The notes beneath the pieces are model-generated. The model was not told where the DNA came from and searched no databases. It saw nothing but the letters and a program-made list of their open reading frames with translations. The position numbers and the translations under genes were made by a program. Positions 16,383-25,275 of a stretch of DNA of 64,000 nucleotides are shown here, piece by piece (position 1 is the stretch's first letter; each line of letters begins with the position of its first letter). Origin of the DNA: Bacteroidota bacterium (lineage in GTDB: Bacteria; Bacteroidota; Ignavibacteria; Tepidaquicellales; Tepidaquicellaceae); NCBI GenBank assembly GCA_018266845.1, contig JAFDZO010000019.1, forward strand, positions 1 through 64,000, given 5' to 3'.

Positions 16383-17696
16383 TTACTGCTTAGGTATTTC
16401 ATAATCTTCTGCGTTGAACATTTCCTTAATCATTTCTGCGAGAGATTTCTTTTCCTGCTTCGCCTCTTCTTTTTTTACTGCCTTATCAATTTCCACAATT
16501 GATTCAGTTATTCTGAAACTCTGCTTTACGGGCTTTAAATTACCGTTTTTTTTTAGCGAGTTTACTACTGCAATCATTTCAGATAAATCTTTCACCTCCG
16601 TATTCACTCTGCACAACTCAATCAGCATTGATTCAAGCAGCAGCTTCTGATTACCCGAAAATTTAAATCTTCCTTCGGACTCAAATAAAATTTTCAGAAG
16701 ACGAAGAACCTGTCCTTCAGTATATTTCCCTGCCGACTGTGTGTAACGGTTTCTTATAACGTCGGATTCGTTCAGCAGTTCGATATTTTTTGTAGAAATT
16801 ATTATTAAAAGATTTCGTAAGTGTTCAAGCAGCCCGTTGTAAAAAGTCTGTAAGTCAAATCCCTGGTCAATAAGCGAGTTGAAATATAAAATTATTTCCT
16901 TACTATTGCCTTCCTGTATGTAATCGGAAATTTTAAAGAAAGTTTCTTTATCGGGAAGATTTAAAAATTTATTAAGCTCATCAAATTTTATATTGCTGCC
17001 GCAGAAAGAAACTGCCATATCGAAAATACCCTGCGCATCTCTCAATGCTCCGTCGCCCAGCTTTGCAATTAAAAATAACGACTCATCATCTACTTTGATT
17101 TTTTCTTCTTTGGCAATTGCCTTTATGCTTTCGATTATCTCTTCAATCTTAATTCTTTTCAGTACAAATCTCTGGCACCTGCTTAAAATTGTTTGCGGTA
17201 CTTTTTCTGGATTTGTTGTTGCAAGAATAAATACAAGATACTCCGGGGGTTCTTCCAGGATTTTCAGCATTGCATTGAATGCCGCTCCGGTAAGCATGTG
17301 TACCTCGTCAACGATAAAGAATTTTTTCTTTCCCTTTATCGGATAAAATTTTGCAGCGTCCTGAATTGCGCGTACATCATCAATACCTCTATTAGATGCA
17401 GCGTCAAGCTCGAATACATCGGGGTGAGTTCCCTTTGTGATTTCGATGCAGCTATCACATTCGTTGCACGGCTCTCCGTTTTTTAAATTTTTGCAGTTAA
17501 GCGCTTTTGCAAAAATTCTTGCAATGGTAGTTTTGCCTACTCCGCGCGGTCCGCTTAAAATATATGCGTGGGCAATTTTATCTGTAACGATAGCATTGCG
17601 GAGAGTCTCGGTTACAAATTCCTGAGACGATACTTCTTCAAATCTCTGCGGTCTGTATTTTCTTGCCGATACCTGATATCCTTTTGTCTCTGCCAA
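16383..17696 (-). CDS. dnaX: DNA polymerase III subunit gamma/tau
   Basis: 437 residues. Clamp-loader ATPase with YRPQRFEEVSSQEFVTETLR, Walker A SGPRGVGKTT, four zinc cysteines (CKNLKNGEPCNECDSC), Walker B/DExH VDEVHMLTGAAFNAMLKILE, and sensor TNPEKVPQTILSRCQRF. Domain III (about 230-360) is complete. The C-terminus is short, closer to a gamma than a long tau, and ends in a Lys/Glu-rich tail. An A7 run lies in the codons for AVKKEE near the 3' end. Confidence 0.96.
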   Translation of the reverse strand: MAETKGYQVSARKYRPQRFEEVSSQEFVTETLRNAIVTDKIAHAYILSGPRGVGKTTIARIFAKALNCKNLKNGEPCNECDSCIEITKGTHPDVFELDAASNRGIDDVRAIQDAAKFYPIKGKKKFFIVDEVHMLTGAAFNAMLKILEEPPEYLVFILATTNPEKVPQTILSRCQRFVLKRIKIEEIIESIKAIAKEEKIKVDDESLFLIAKLGDGALRDAQGIFDMAVSFCGSNIKFDELNKFLNLPDKETFFKISDYIQEGNSKEIILYFNSLIDQGFDLQTFYNGLLEHLRNLLIIISTKNIELLNESDVIRNRYTQSAGKYTEGQVLRLLKILFESEGRFKFSGNQKLLLESMLIELCRVNTEVKDLSEMIAVVNSLKKNGNLKPVKQSFRITESIVEIDKAVKKEEAKQEKKSLAEMIKEMFNAEDYEIPKQ

Positions 17697-17711
17697 GTGT
17701 GTCTTATAGAA

Positions 17712-18962
17712 TTAAAATTGTTTTGTGAAATTTTTTACCGACAGCTTCGTTTCATCAAGCCGCATCCAAAGCGCCGATACAAGATTATTATAGGAAGAAA
17801 TCCCGATATAATCACCGAAGAAAATTTGAGGTGTCGGTGTGAAAGGGGAGTCGCTAATTTTAGTGTTTTTAAAAGTTGTTCCACCGTCAGAGCTTCTTGC
17901 TATGTAAACATCTGTTCTGTTATCATCGTAATTTCTTCTGTCATAAAAAAGAACATTTATAACTCCCGTAACCGGGTCAACACAGAAATGGCTCATAAAC
18001 TGCTCTTTGCCGTTGCCTATTTTATCATCGTTTACCCTTATTGGATTGCTCCACGTTTCACCCTCGTCATTCGATTTTATAATAAAAATATCGTGGTCGC
18101 CATTAGTACTATCTGAATAGTTAATATATATTGTTCCTCTGTAATCGCTTTCTGAAATATCACAGTCTGTAAACGGCAAGCCGTTGCATCTGTAGATTCC
18201 GGGTATTGCATAAGTCCATCCGCCAACTTGCTTTACAACAGGTTTTTCATCTGCGAAAGTTTGTCCGCCGTCAGTAGATTTTGTGAATACAATTCCCTGC
18301 GGACCGCTCCATGCTATATATACTTTTCCTTTTGGACTAACACATGGGACGGCTCCCTCTACAGTTGAATCTCCGTCTTTTGCATCACCAAGAAATTTCG
18401 AAATCTGTATTGGCGCTGAAAAAGTTTCCCCTTGGTCAGTCGAGCGCGAAAATAAAATTCTTGAAGAATCTTTCGGATTGCTGCTTCCATACTTATCAAA
18501 CTGAGTCCATGAAATGTATAAATTATTTTTGAACGGAGTTTCACTTCTATCGGATGTCAGCCATTCCTTATCCATAAACGGAACGCTGCCGTTGTTGCCA
18601 TAGATTTTCTTGCTGCTGCTCCACGTCTTTCCGTTATCAAGCGACTTTGCAATGTAAATTCCGGTATTCCCAAAAGGACCTAAATGGCAATAGTAACCAA
18701 TACCAAGCATATCGAAGTATAGCATCGGGTCGCCGTAGATAACAGGTCCGGGCATTTTTCCTTCAACCCATGTTTTGCCTTTATCTCCCGAAAAATAAAT
18801 CCAGTCAAGATTCGCTCCGCCGATAATATACCGCGGGTTTCTTGGATTGATTGCAATCGAAACTTCTTCCGGTTCAAAGTAAGATGATTTTGTATTCACC
18901 TGTACTTCATTTTGCGCAAACAACAAAGAGGGGAGTAATAATAAAGCTAGTAATATTTTCAT
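17712..18962 (-). CDS. Secreted BNR/Asp-box repeat protein, sialidase-like fold
   Basis: 416 residues from the ATG at 18962, whose signal peptide is MKILLALLLLPSLLFAQNE. It carries at least six Asp boxes (SxDxGxTW-like): SGDKGKTW, SLDNGKTW, STDQGETF, STDGGQTF, SNDEGETW, SSDGGTTF. These mark a six-bladed beta-propeller as in sialidases. The sialidase catalytic Arg triad and FRIP motif are not evident, so glycosidase activity is unproven; it may be a binding propeller. It has no T9SS tail. Confidence 0.8.
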   Translation of the reverse strand: MKILLALLLLPSLLFAQNEVQVNTKSSYFEPEEVSIAINPRNPRYIIGGANLDWIYFSGDKGKTWVEGKMPGPVIYGDPMLYFDMLGIGYYCHLGPFGNTGIYIAKSLDNGKTWSSSKKIYGNNGSVPFMDKEWLTSDRSETPFKNNLYISWTQFDKYGSSNPKDSSRILFSRSTDQGETFSAPIQISKFLGDAKDGDSTVEGAVPCVSPKGKVYIAWSGPQGIVFTKSTDGGQTFADEKPVVKQVGGWTYAIPGIYRCNGLPFTDCDISESDYRGTIYINYSDSTNGDHDIFIIKSNDEGETWSNPIRVNDDKIGNGKEQFMSHFCVDPVTGVINVLFYDRRNYDDNRTDVYIARSSDGGTTFKNTKISDSPFTPTPQIFFGDYIGISSYNNLVSALWMRLDETKLSVKNFTKQF

Positions 18963-18971
18963 GTGTAGAAA

Positions 18972-18998
18972 TGGATTCCGGCTTTCGCCGGAATGACA
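18972..18998. repeat. Single-hairpin repeat TTCCGGC-TTTC-GCCGGAA
   Basis: Second copy of the GGATTCC...GGAATGACA hairpin found at 10670. The stem has compensating base changes relative to that copy. Confidence 0.7.
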
Positions 18999-19084
18999 AA
19001 TTGTAATTAAAATTAAGTTCTTCGAACTCATTGAGAAGCGGAACTATCTCCATTTATCGGGAGTTTTGTAACGTCTGATTATTT

Positions 19085-19520
19085 CTTTCCGCTACTCGTT
19101 ACGACACTCCTGCGTTGTAACGTATTGCTGCCGTTCCAACGCAGGAGCCTTGGAACGAGTTGATGACAATTGATAATATTAATTCATAATTCAAAATTCT
19201 AAATTCTGAATTAAAAGCGTTCTTTCCGCTACTCGTTACGACGCTCCTGCGTCGTAACGTATTACTTCCGTTCCAACGCAGGAGCCTTGGAACGAGTTGA
19301 TGACAATTAATAATATTAATTCATAATTCAAAATTCTGAATTAAAAATGTTATTTCCCCTACTCGTTACGACGCTCCTGCATCGTAACGTATTACTGCTG
19401 TTCCAACGCTGGAGCATTGGAACGAGTTGATGACAATTAATAATATTAATTCATAATTCAAAATTCTGAATTAAAAATGTTATTTCCCCTACTCGTTACG
19501 ACGCTCCTGCGTCGTAACGC
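19085..19520. repeat. Tandem array of ~130-bp units, each with a double-hairpin element
   Basis: Three full units and a partial fourth between the BNR gene and lon. The phrase CTACTCG recurs at 19092, 19229, 19359 and 19489 (steps 137, 130, 130). Each unit has a 65-bp double hairpin (19095-19159, 19232-19296, 19362-19426) plus an AT-rich spacer GATGACAATTAATAATATTA. Loops are TCCT in hairpin 1 and AGGA (or close variants) in hairpin 2. The last unit keeps only hairpin 1 (19492-19519). No gene is seen in 18963-19525. Confidence 0.9.
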
Positions 19521-19525
19521 ACATA

Positions 19526-22060
19526 TTATTTCTTAAATAAAATCTTTGCAGTTCCGAACACATACTTAAACCCTTCTTCAACTTTATCAACAGGGATAAT
19601 CGTCAGCTTTGATTTTATCTCATCCGATATCTCCGCCAAATCCTTTTCATTCTCCTTCGGAATAAGCACTGTCTTAATTCCGCTTCGCAAAGCGGCAAGC
19701 AGCTTTTCATTCAGTCCGCCGATTGCAAGCACGTTGCCTCTCAGCGTGATTTCACCCGTCATTGCAACGTCAGTCTTCGCAGGCATTTTTGTAATAGCTG
19801 AAAGCATTGCCATTATCATTGTAATCCCGGCAGAAGGTCCGTCTTTCGGAATAGCTCCCTCAGGCAGGTGAATATGAATTTCCTTATCCTTGAACCACGT
19901 GGCAGGAATTTTAAACTTCGCCGCGTTTGCCTTTATATACGAATACCCCGCGCTGACCGATTCCTTCATCACGTCTCCAAGCTGTCCCGTAAGCGTCAGC
20001 TTCGAGCTGCCCTTCATTACAGTTACATCTATATAAAGCACATCGCCGCCGACTGAAGTCCATGCCAGCCCCGTAACGCTGCCGACTCTGCTCTTTATTT
20101 TTTCATCCTGCAGCTTGCTTCTGAATCGCGGCACTCCCAGATATTCCCTCGCAAGCTCTTCGGTTATCTTTACTGATTTATTTGTCTTCTTATTTTCGGT
20201 AACAACTTTTCGCGTAACTTTTCTTATAACTGTTGAAAGCTCGCGTTCAAGATTTCTCACGCCTGCTTCCCTTGTATAATCGTGTATTATTCTCAACAGC
20301 ACATCATCTGTAAAATCCACCATTCCTGCATCAAGTCCGTGCTCTTCTATTTCCTTCGGAATTATATGTCTCTTTGCAATCTGCAGCTTTTCAAAATCAA
20401 GATAGCTGCGCATTTCGATTATCTCCATCCTGTCCTGCAATGGCAGCGGAATCTGGTACTGCACGTTTGCCGTCGTGATAAAAAGCACCTGAGATAAATC
20501 GTAATCTATATCTAAATAATGGTCGTTGAACGTCTGATTCTGTTCCGGGTCAAGCACCTCCAGCATTGCTGATGAAGGGTCGCCTCTGAAATCGCTGCTC
20601 ATCTTATCTATTTCATCTATCAAAATTACCGGATTTACAGTTCCCGCCTTTTTCATCGCCTGAATTATTTTTCCGGGCAATGCGCCAATGTACGTTCTCC
20701 TGTGTCCGCGGATTTCCGCTTCATCTCTCACTCCGCCGACGGATATTCTCACAAACTTCCTGTTCAGCGCGCGCGCTATCGAGCGCCCCAATGAAGTCTT
20801 ACCAACTCCGGGAGGACCAACGAAGCAAAGTATCTGCCCTTTAGGCGGCTTTATTATATCTTTCTCTTTTAATCTTTTTAACACGGCAAGAAGGTCAAGC
20901 ACTCTGTCCTTCGGCTTATCAAGTCCGTAATGGTCTTCGTCTAAAATTTTCTTTGCGTTATCAAGGTCAAAGTTATCGTCCGTCTTCTGAGTCCACGGCA
21001 CGCTAACCATCCAGTCTAAGTAATTTCTTATCACTGAAAAATCCGGCGACATCTGCGGAATCTTCTTCAGCTTGGCAAACTCCTCCAATGCCTTATCCTT
21101 TGCAGTGCCGTATATTCCCGATTTCTCTATATCTTCTTTTAATTTAATAAGCTCCGGGTCGGTTTCCGTATCTGCTCCAAGCTCATCCTGCAAAATCCTT
21201 ATCTGCTCCTGAACAATGAACTTCCTCTGATTTTTCTGCATGGCGTTATAAATCTTCGCATCTATATCCTTTTCCACGTTCATAATCTCCATTTCCGAAG
21301 TCATCATATAAATGATTTCGAAATACTGCTTATGCAAATCCTCTATTTCAAGTATCTGCTGCTTTTTCTGAGTATCTATGTTTATTGCCGAGGCAATATA
21401 ATACAGCTTCCTGTCCGCCTCTTTTATGTTATCGAATGCCAGCGTGGATTCCTGCGGCAGATTTTTATTCGACTGCACATAGCTGTGGAAAAGGTCAGTC
21501 GCCCTGCGCACCAATGCAGTAAGCTCGTTATCTTCTGTGTATTCGTGCAGCTTTACCGATATGCCGGCAGAGATGTATTCTGCGTTTGAAAACTTCTCTA
21601 TCTTTGCAGGGGCAATGCCGTCAACAAGGACTTTTATAAGCCCGTTCGGCAGACGCAGCACCTGAAGGATTTTCGCAACGGTTCCCGTCTGATAAAGGTT
21701 TTCAAATGTCGGCTCCTCTATTTTTTCATCCACCTGAGTTACAAGCAGAATGTACTTGTGCGACTCGAGCGAAAAGTTAATTGCCTTAATGGTTGAGTCT
21801 CTTCCCGCAAGAATGGGGAATATCATGTAAGGAAAAACAACTATATCCTTTAAAGGAAGTACGGGCAGAGTTTCGGGTATAAGCGAAAGGTTGTCCTTTT
21901 CGTTCGATGATGCGCTGGTCTGAAAGCCGGCGTTTTGAGTATCCTGAACATTGCTGTCGTCAGTAATCTGCTCACTTAAAGCGTCATTTTCAAAATTTTC
22001 TTCGTTAATCAACTTATGAATTAATAATTTATTAAAAAATGTAAGAGGTAAAATTAGCAA
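19526..22060 (-). CDS. lon: ATP-dependent protease Lon
   Basis: 844 residues from a TTG at 22060. An alternative TTG at 22012 removes 16 residues; there is no ATG before the conserved domain, so the start is uncertain. LON substrate domain (about 63-265), AAA+ module with Walker A GPPGVGKTS (415-423) and Walker B VILIDEIDKM, and a C-terminal protease domain with the Ser743-Lys786 dyad (KDGPSAGITM, NEKLLAALRSG). It degrades misfolded and regulatory proteins in the cytoplasm. An acidic N-terminal extension precedes the LON domain. Confidence 0.97.
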   Translation of the reverse strand: MLILPLTFFNKLLIHKLINEENFENDALSEQITDDSNVQDTQNAGFQTSASSNEKDNLSLIPETLPVLPLKDIVVFPYMIFPILAGRDSTIKAINFSLESHKYILLVTQVDEKIEEPTFENLYQTGTVAKILQVLRLPNGLIKVLVDGIAPAKIEKFSNAEYISAGISVKLHEYTEDNELTALVRRATDLFHSYVQSNKNLPQESTLAFDNIKEADRKLYYIASAINIDTQKKQQILEIEDLHKQYFEIIYMMTSEMEIMNVEKDIDAKIYNAMQKNQRKFIVQEQIRILQDELGADTETDPELIKLKEDIEKSGIYGTAKDKALEEFAKLKKIPQMSPDFSVIRNYLDWMVSVPWTQKTDDNFDLDNAKKILDEDHYGLDKPKDRVLDLLAVLKRLKEKDIIKPPKGQILCFVGPPGVGKTSLGRSIARALNRKFVRISVGGVRDEAEIRGHRRTYIGALPGKIIQAMKKAGTVNPVILIDEIDKMSSDFRGDPSSAMLEVLDPEQNQTFNDHYLDIDYDLSQVLFITTANVQYQIPLPLQDRMEIIEMRSYLDFEKLQIAKRHIIPKEIEEHGLDAGMVDFTDDVLLRIIHDYTREAGVRNLERELSTVIRKVTRKVVTENKKTNKSVKITEELAREYLGVPRFRSKLQDEKIKSRVGSVTGLAWTSVGGDVLYIDVTVMKGSSKLTLTGQLGDVMKESVSAGYSYIKANAAKFKIPATWFKDKEIHIHLPEGAIPKDGPSAGITMIMAMLSAITKMPAKTDVAMTGEITLRGNVLAIGGLNEKLLAALRSGIKTVLIPKENEKDLAEISDEIKSKLTIIPVDKVEEGFKYVFGTAKILFKK

Positions 22061-22238
22061 GGGGGGTAGAGAAGTTCAATGTAAAAACCTATAAGGGTTA
22101 TTTTTCTTAGGGACAAATTTTGTTATAACTAAGAACATAATCTAATTTACTTGCTTATGGGCAAGCAAAATTACTATTTTTTAGTTGTATTTAAAAAGTA
22201 GTTAAAATATTTTGAATGTAAATTTTTTTAAAAAAAAT

Positions 22239-22547
22239 ATGCCTATTACTATTGGTAATTACACGTTTGAAGGACCTTACACATCAACAGGAATGCTTGA
22301 AGATAGGTCGGGAGTTTATGCTATTCATTGCTATTTAAATGGAAAATATTACTTAATAGATGTTGGTGAAAGTTCAGAGGTAAAAAACAGAATTGAAAAT
22401 CATGATAGAAAAGATTGCTGGAATGAAAAATGTAACGGAGAACTAACAGTATCAGTTTATTACACTCCAAATCTTCAACAAGCCGGAAGAAGAGAAGTAG
22501 AACAAGAATTGCGTAATTCGTATAGTGGTTTGTGTGGTGAAAGGTAG
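22239..22547 (+). CDS. GIY-YIG-like nuclease domain protein
   Basis: 102 residues from the ATG at 22239; the nine-codon upstream extension is unlikely. The fold signature reads GVYAIHCYLNGKYYLIDVGE, then VKNRIENHDRKDCW, VYYTP and a terminal Arg/Glu helix (GRREVEQELRNSY), resembling minimal GIY-YIG domains with the second Tyr replaced in YLIDVG. It lies 32 bp upstream of an HNH gene. It could be a nuclease or a damaged relative. Function unknown. Confidence 0.6.
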   Translation: MPITIGNYTFEGPYTSTGMLEDRSGVYAIHCYLNGKYYLIDVGESSEVKNRIENHDRKDCWNEKCNGELTVSVYYTPNLQQAGRREVEQELRNSYSGLCGER

Positions 22548-22579
22548 TAAAACTAATTTGTTAAATTATATATAAGTAT

Positions 22580-22942
22580 ATGGCAAATTTTACAGAAGAA
22601 CAAATTCAACAAGTTTGGAATAAAGGAAAAATAGATGCAGATAATGACAAGAATATATTTCGTAAAGACTGTTGTGATGCTTGGATTAAAAGAGATGAGT
22701 ATGGAACACAAGAAAAGTATGGATGGGAAATAGACCATGTTTATCCTGAAGCAAAAGGAGGAACTGATGATGAAATAAATTTACGACCAATGCACTGGGA
22801 AAACAATAGGAGTAAATCAGATGACTTTCCTGACTATACTTCTTCAATAACATCTGATGGAAATAAAAACATTGATAAACAGCTAAGTAAAACAATAAAT
22901 GATGCTTTATTGGAAAAGCTTAAGGCAAAATATAAGATCTAG
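22580..22942 (+). CDS. HNH endonuclease
   Basis: 120 residues. The HNH core GWEIDHVYPEAKGGTDDEIN, then LRPMHWENNRSKSD, supplies the catalytic His in DH, the central Asn and the final Asn-Lys. An N-terminal helical region includes CCDAWIKRDEYG. It has the layout of small HNH nucleases that cut or nick DNA. Together with the GIY-YIG-like gene just upstream it forms a two-nuclease accessory cassette. Confidence 0.85.
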   Translation: MANFTEEQIQQVWNKGKIDADNDKNIFRKDCCDAWIKRDEYGTQEKYGWEIDHVYPEAKGGTDDEINLRPMHWENNRSKSDDFPDYTSSITSDGNKNIDKQLSKTINDALLEKLKAKYKI

Positions 22943-23071
22943 TATTTTTATTAGTCTAGAAATTATCATTCTTTGAGCTAAGTAATAATATAGCATGATA
23001 ATGTTAAAATATGAATTGCATTTATAAGTTAAGATATTTATCCCAAAATTTCTAAATAATCAAATCAAAGT

Positions 23072-24175
23072 ATGCTCATTTCAAGAATACAACAAGATTT
23101 ATTTGACTTTATTGATTTCGATCCTGAAGAATTAGATGGATTGATTGAATTTTGGTATAGTGCAAACAGCGAAGCATTATCAGCAGCACTAACTAAAGAT
23201 GAAGGATTAAAACTAATTTTAAATGTTAATAACTTTCAACATTTTGAACAACTTTCAAAAAAATTATTTTTAGTTGCTGATACTTTAATCTTACGCGATA
23301 CAAGAAAATGGACGCCTGAAGAAAACAATTTTCAAGCTATACCTATTCCTACTGGCGAATATAAGCCAAAATATTTAGAAGATATTGAAGAAGAATTGAA
23401 AAATCTTCAACCATCTCCTTTGACCCTATTATATAGACCAAATTTATATTGGACAAGTACTACAAAGATTTTAAATAATGGATACAACATAGCTTATGCA
23501 GCCTGGGAGTACAATGCAATACCTAAGGAATTTAAGTCCTGGATTGCAGGATCGGGTAGAGAGTATATGAAAACTGGCAAAATTGTATACGGGCCGTTCA
23601 TACCAACATTAGAAATGGAATTAGAATTTATGAAAAACAAGATTTCAATGCCTGAGCAATTCAACGCACTGCCCTGTTTTTATCAAGATTATAAATGGTT
23701 AGATGATAAAGGATTGGATTCTTTGCTTTTGTTAAAATTTCCTTATCTTCAGAATATTGATATTGAAACTTTATCAAAAATTAAAGAAGATAATTATGAT
23801 GAATTTTCCAAGTTTAGTGATTCTTTACTTGATTCGATCCAAAAAATTAAAACTTCTTACGGTTCAAGTGATTTTTTAAAGGAAATACAATATATACAAA
23901 AAAATCAAATAGATGATAATCTTGCAAAGATAGAACAAAAATTTAATCAATTAAGTAAAATGCAAACTCTTCGTAAGGCAGGGGTTATCACTGGACTAAT
24001 TGGATTAAGCGGAGCAATGTTAGTAGCTGATGCAATAGTTCCCGGAATTGTTACGGGTGCAACAGGAGTCGTAGCAACAATGATAGCTAATAAAGCGGCA
24101 GAATTAAAAGATAAATTTGACGTGAAAGAAAATCCAGCATACTTTTTATGGAAAATAAAAAATTATGGAAATTAA
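23072..24175 (+). CDS. Unrecognised protein with a C-terminal hydrophobic hairpin
   Basis: 367 residues; I do not recognise the family. Residues 1-290 are soluble, acidic and helical, with aromatic-rich stretches (LLYRPNLYWTSTTKILNNGY). A coiled-coil at about 265-300 is followed by a hydrophobic pair at about 303-345 (GVITGLIGLSGAMLVADAIV, then TGATGVVATMIANK) and a short charged tail. There is no signal peptide. It follows the HNH gene after 129 bp on the same strand in an AT-rich accessory patch, so it could be part of a defence or mobile cassette, but nothing in the sequence proves that. Confidence 0.6.
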   Translation: MLISRIQQDLFDFIDFDPEELDGLIEFWYSANSEALSAALTKDEGLKLILNVNNFQHFEQLSKKLFLVADTLILRDTRKWTPEENNFQAIPIPTGEYKPKYLEDIEEELKNLQPSPLTLLYRPNLYWTSTTKILNNGYNIAYAAWEYNAIPKEFKSWIAGSGREYMKTGKIVYGPFIPTLEMELEFMKNKISMPEQFNALPCFYQDYKWLDDKGLDSLLLLKFPYLQNIDIETLSKIKEDNYDEFSKFSDSLLDSIQKIKTSYGSSDFLKEIQYIQKNQIDDNLAKIEQKFNQLSKMQTLRKAGVITGLIGLSGAMLVADAIVPGIVTGATGVVATMIANKAAELKDKFDVKENPAYFLWKIKNYGN

Positions 24176-24393
24176 TTCTGAAATTTTGTTATAGGTTTTC
24201 TTTTCAGCATTATGCACGAAGAAAAATGGCACATATAGGAAATGAAAATTGGATTCTCAAACGACTATGAATTACAACCAAGTTGCTCGAATATACTCTC
24301 CTCAATCCTTCATATAGAAATAAGTTAATTTCATCTTCGTCCCCTCTTTCTTCCCACTTCCATTCTTATTATTTTTACAAAAACAATACTCCT

Positions 24394-24477
24394 ATGGGCA
24401 AACTTGCCGAGATAAAGACAAAGCAGAACGAAACATATAACTTTCTCCTTACGAAACTCTGTTTCGTAAGGCATTGA
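24394..24477 (+). pseudogene. Truncated 5' copy of the DUF1801 gene
   Basis: Encodes MGKLAEIKTKQNE identically to the intact gene at 24596, then diverges into repeat-derived codons and stops. It is a fragment left by the local duplication and not expected to be functional. Confidence 0.75.
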
Positions 24478-24542
24478 CCTTGAAACTCCGTTTCAATGCA
24501 AAACGGAGTTTTGCGGTATATGAATTCCCAAACAGAGTTTGG
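24447..24542. repeat. Four consecutive hairpins with nested complementary loops
   Basis: Stems and loops in order: CCTTACGAAAC-TCT-GTTTCGTAAGG (24447-24471), TTGAAAC-TCC-GTTTCAA (24480-24496), GCAAAAC-GGA-GTTTTGC (24498-24514), CCAAAC-AGA-GTTTGG (24528-24542). Loop 1 is complementary to loop 4 and loop 2 to loop 3. It belongs to the double-hairpin class seen at 3675 and 19095. Confidence 0.85.
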
Positions 24543-24595
24543 AAATTAGTGACCTACATTATTAATTATAAAACTTTTTGAAAAACAATACTCCT

Positions 24596-25036
24596 ATGGG
24601 CAAACTTGCCGAGATAAAAACAAAGCAGAACGAAGCAAGCGTTGAGGACTTTCTCGCCTCACTAAAAGACGAGCAGCAGCGCAAAGACAGCGAAACAATC
24701 ATAAAGCTGATGCAGAAGGCATCGAAGGAAAAGCCGAAGATGTGGGGAGCATCTATGATTGGTTTCGGAAAAAAAATCTATAAATCCCCGGCATCGGGCA
24801 GGGAAGTCGAATGGTTTCTCATCGGATTCTCTCCGCGCAAATCAAACCTCTCGCTGCATCTTATACTCGATATGAAAAGCATGGCAGGCGAACTGAAAAA
24901 GCTCGGCAAGCACAAAATCGGCACGGGATGTCTGTACATAAATAAGCTCGCCGATGTAGATGTAAAAGTGCTGGAAGGATTGATAAAAGAAGCCATGAAG
25001 AAATCTAAACCCGCCCCCGTGGTGAAGAAGCATTGA
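24596..25036 (+). CDS. DUF1801 domain protein
   Basis: 146 residues from the ATG at 24596. The pattern VEDFLASLKDEQQRKDSETI, then MWGASMIGFGKKIYKSPASG and LIGFSPRKSNLSLHLIL, is typical of DUF1801 (YdhG-like) proteins of unknown biochemical role. Lys/Pro-rich tail. Its GC content is higher than that of the preceding accessory genes. The 5' end has been duplicated upstream, and a UUG just before the ATG gives a slightly longer frame that I reject. Confidence 0.88.
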   Translation: MGKLAEIKTKQNEASVEDFLASLKDEQQRKDSETIIKLMQKASKEKPKMWGASMIGFGKKIYKSPASGREVEWFLIGFSPRKSNLSLHLILDMKSMAGELKKLGKHKIGTGCLYINKLADVDVKVLEGLIKEAMKKSKPAPVVKKH

Positions 25037-25063
25037 GTACACCCTCCGCCTCGTTTCACTCGG

Positions 25064-25246
25064 CACCTCTCCCGCATCAAGTGCGGGACAAGCTCTCAAA
25101 GGAGGAGTTGCTTAGCTAAACTCTCCCCTAGAGGGGAGTACTTTCGCGAAGCGAAAGGGAGGGGTGTCAAAGCAAACACCCACCGTCTCGCCTATGGCGA
25201 GCCACCTCTCCCGCATCAAGTGCGGGACAAGCTCTCAAGGGAGGAA
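25064..25246. repeat. Direct repeat of a CCCGCA-hairpin element
   Basis: CACCTCTCCCGCATCAAGTG and its continuation (GCGGGACAAGCTCTCAA, then GGAGGA) occur at 25064-25106 and 25203-25246, 139 bp apart. Between them is a second palindrome, CTCCCCTAGAGGGGAG, and CTTTCGCGAAGCGAAAG. All non-coding. Confidence 0.8.
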
Positions 25247-25275
25247 TTTGGCCGCCGTTGTTGGTTCCCCGTCCC

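Larger units (their letters stand above)
24379..24634. repeat. 54-bp direct duplication flanking a hairpin insertion
   Basis: The first 54 bp around the DUF1801 start occur twice, at 24379-24432 and 24581-24634, with a single mismatch (AAAGACA versus AAAAACA). Between them are 148 bp rich in palindromes. The upstream copy starts ATGGGCAAACTTGCCGAG but loses the reading frame of the gene after 13 codons. This looks like an insertion that duplicated its target. Confidence 0.85.

Noticed and set aside
16480-16500. Programmed frameshift in dnaX
   Set aside because: An A7 run lies near the 3' end, but the shift would only alter a short tail and there is no supporting hairpin. The gene is complete without it.
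17712-18962. True sialidase
   Set aside because: Asp boxes are clear, but the catalytic Arg triad and FRIP motif are not seen, so only a propeller fold is claimed.
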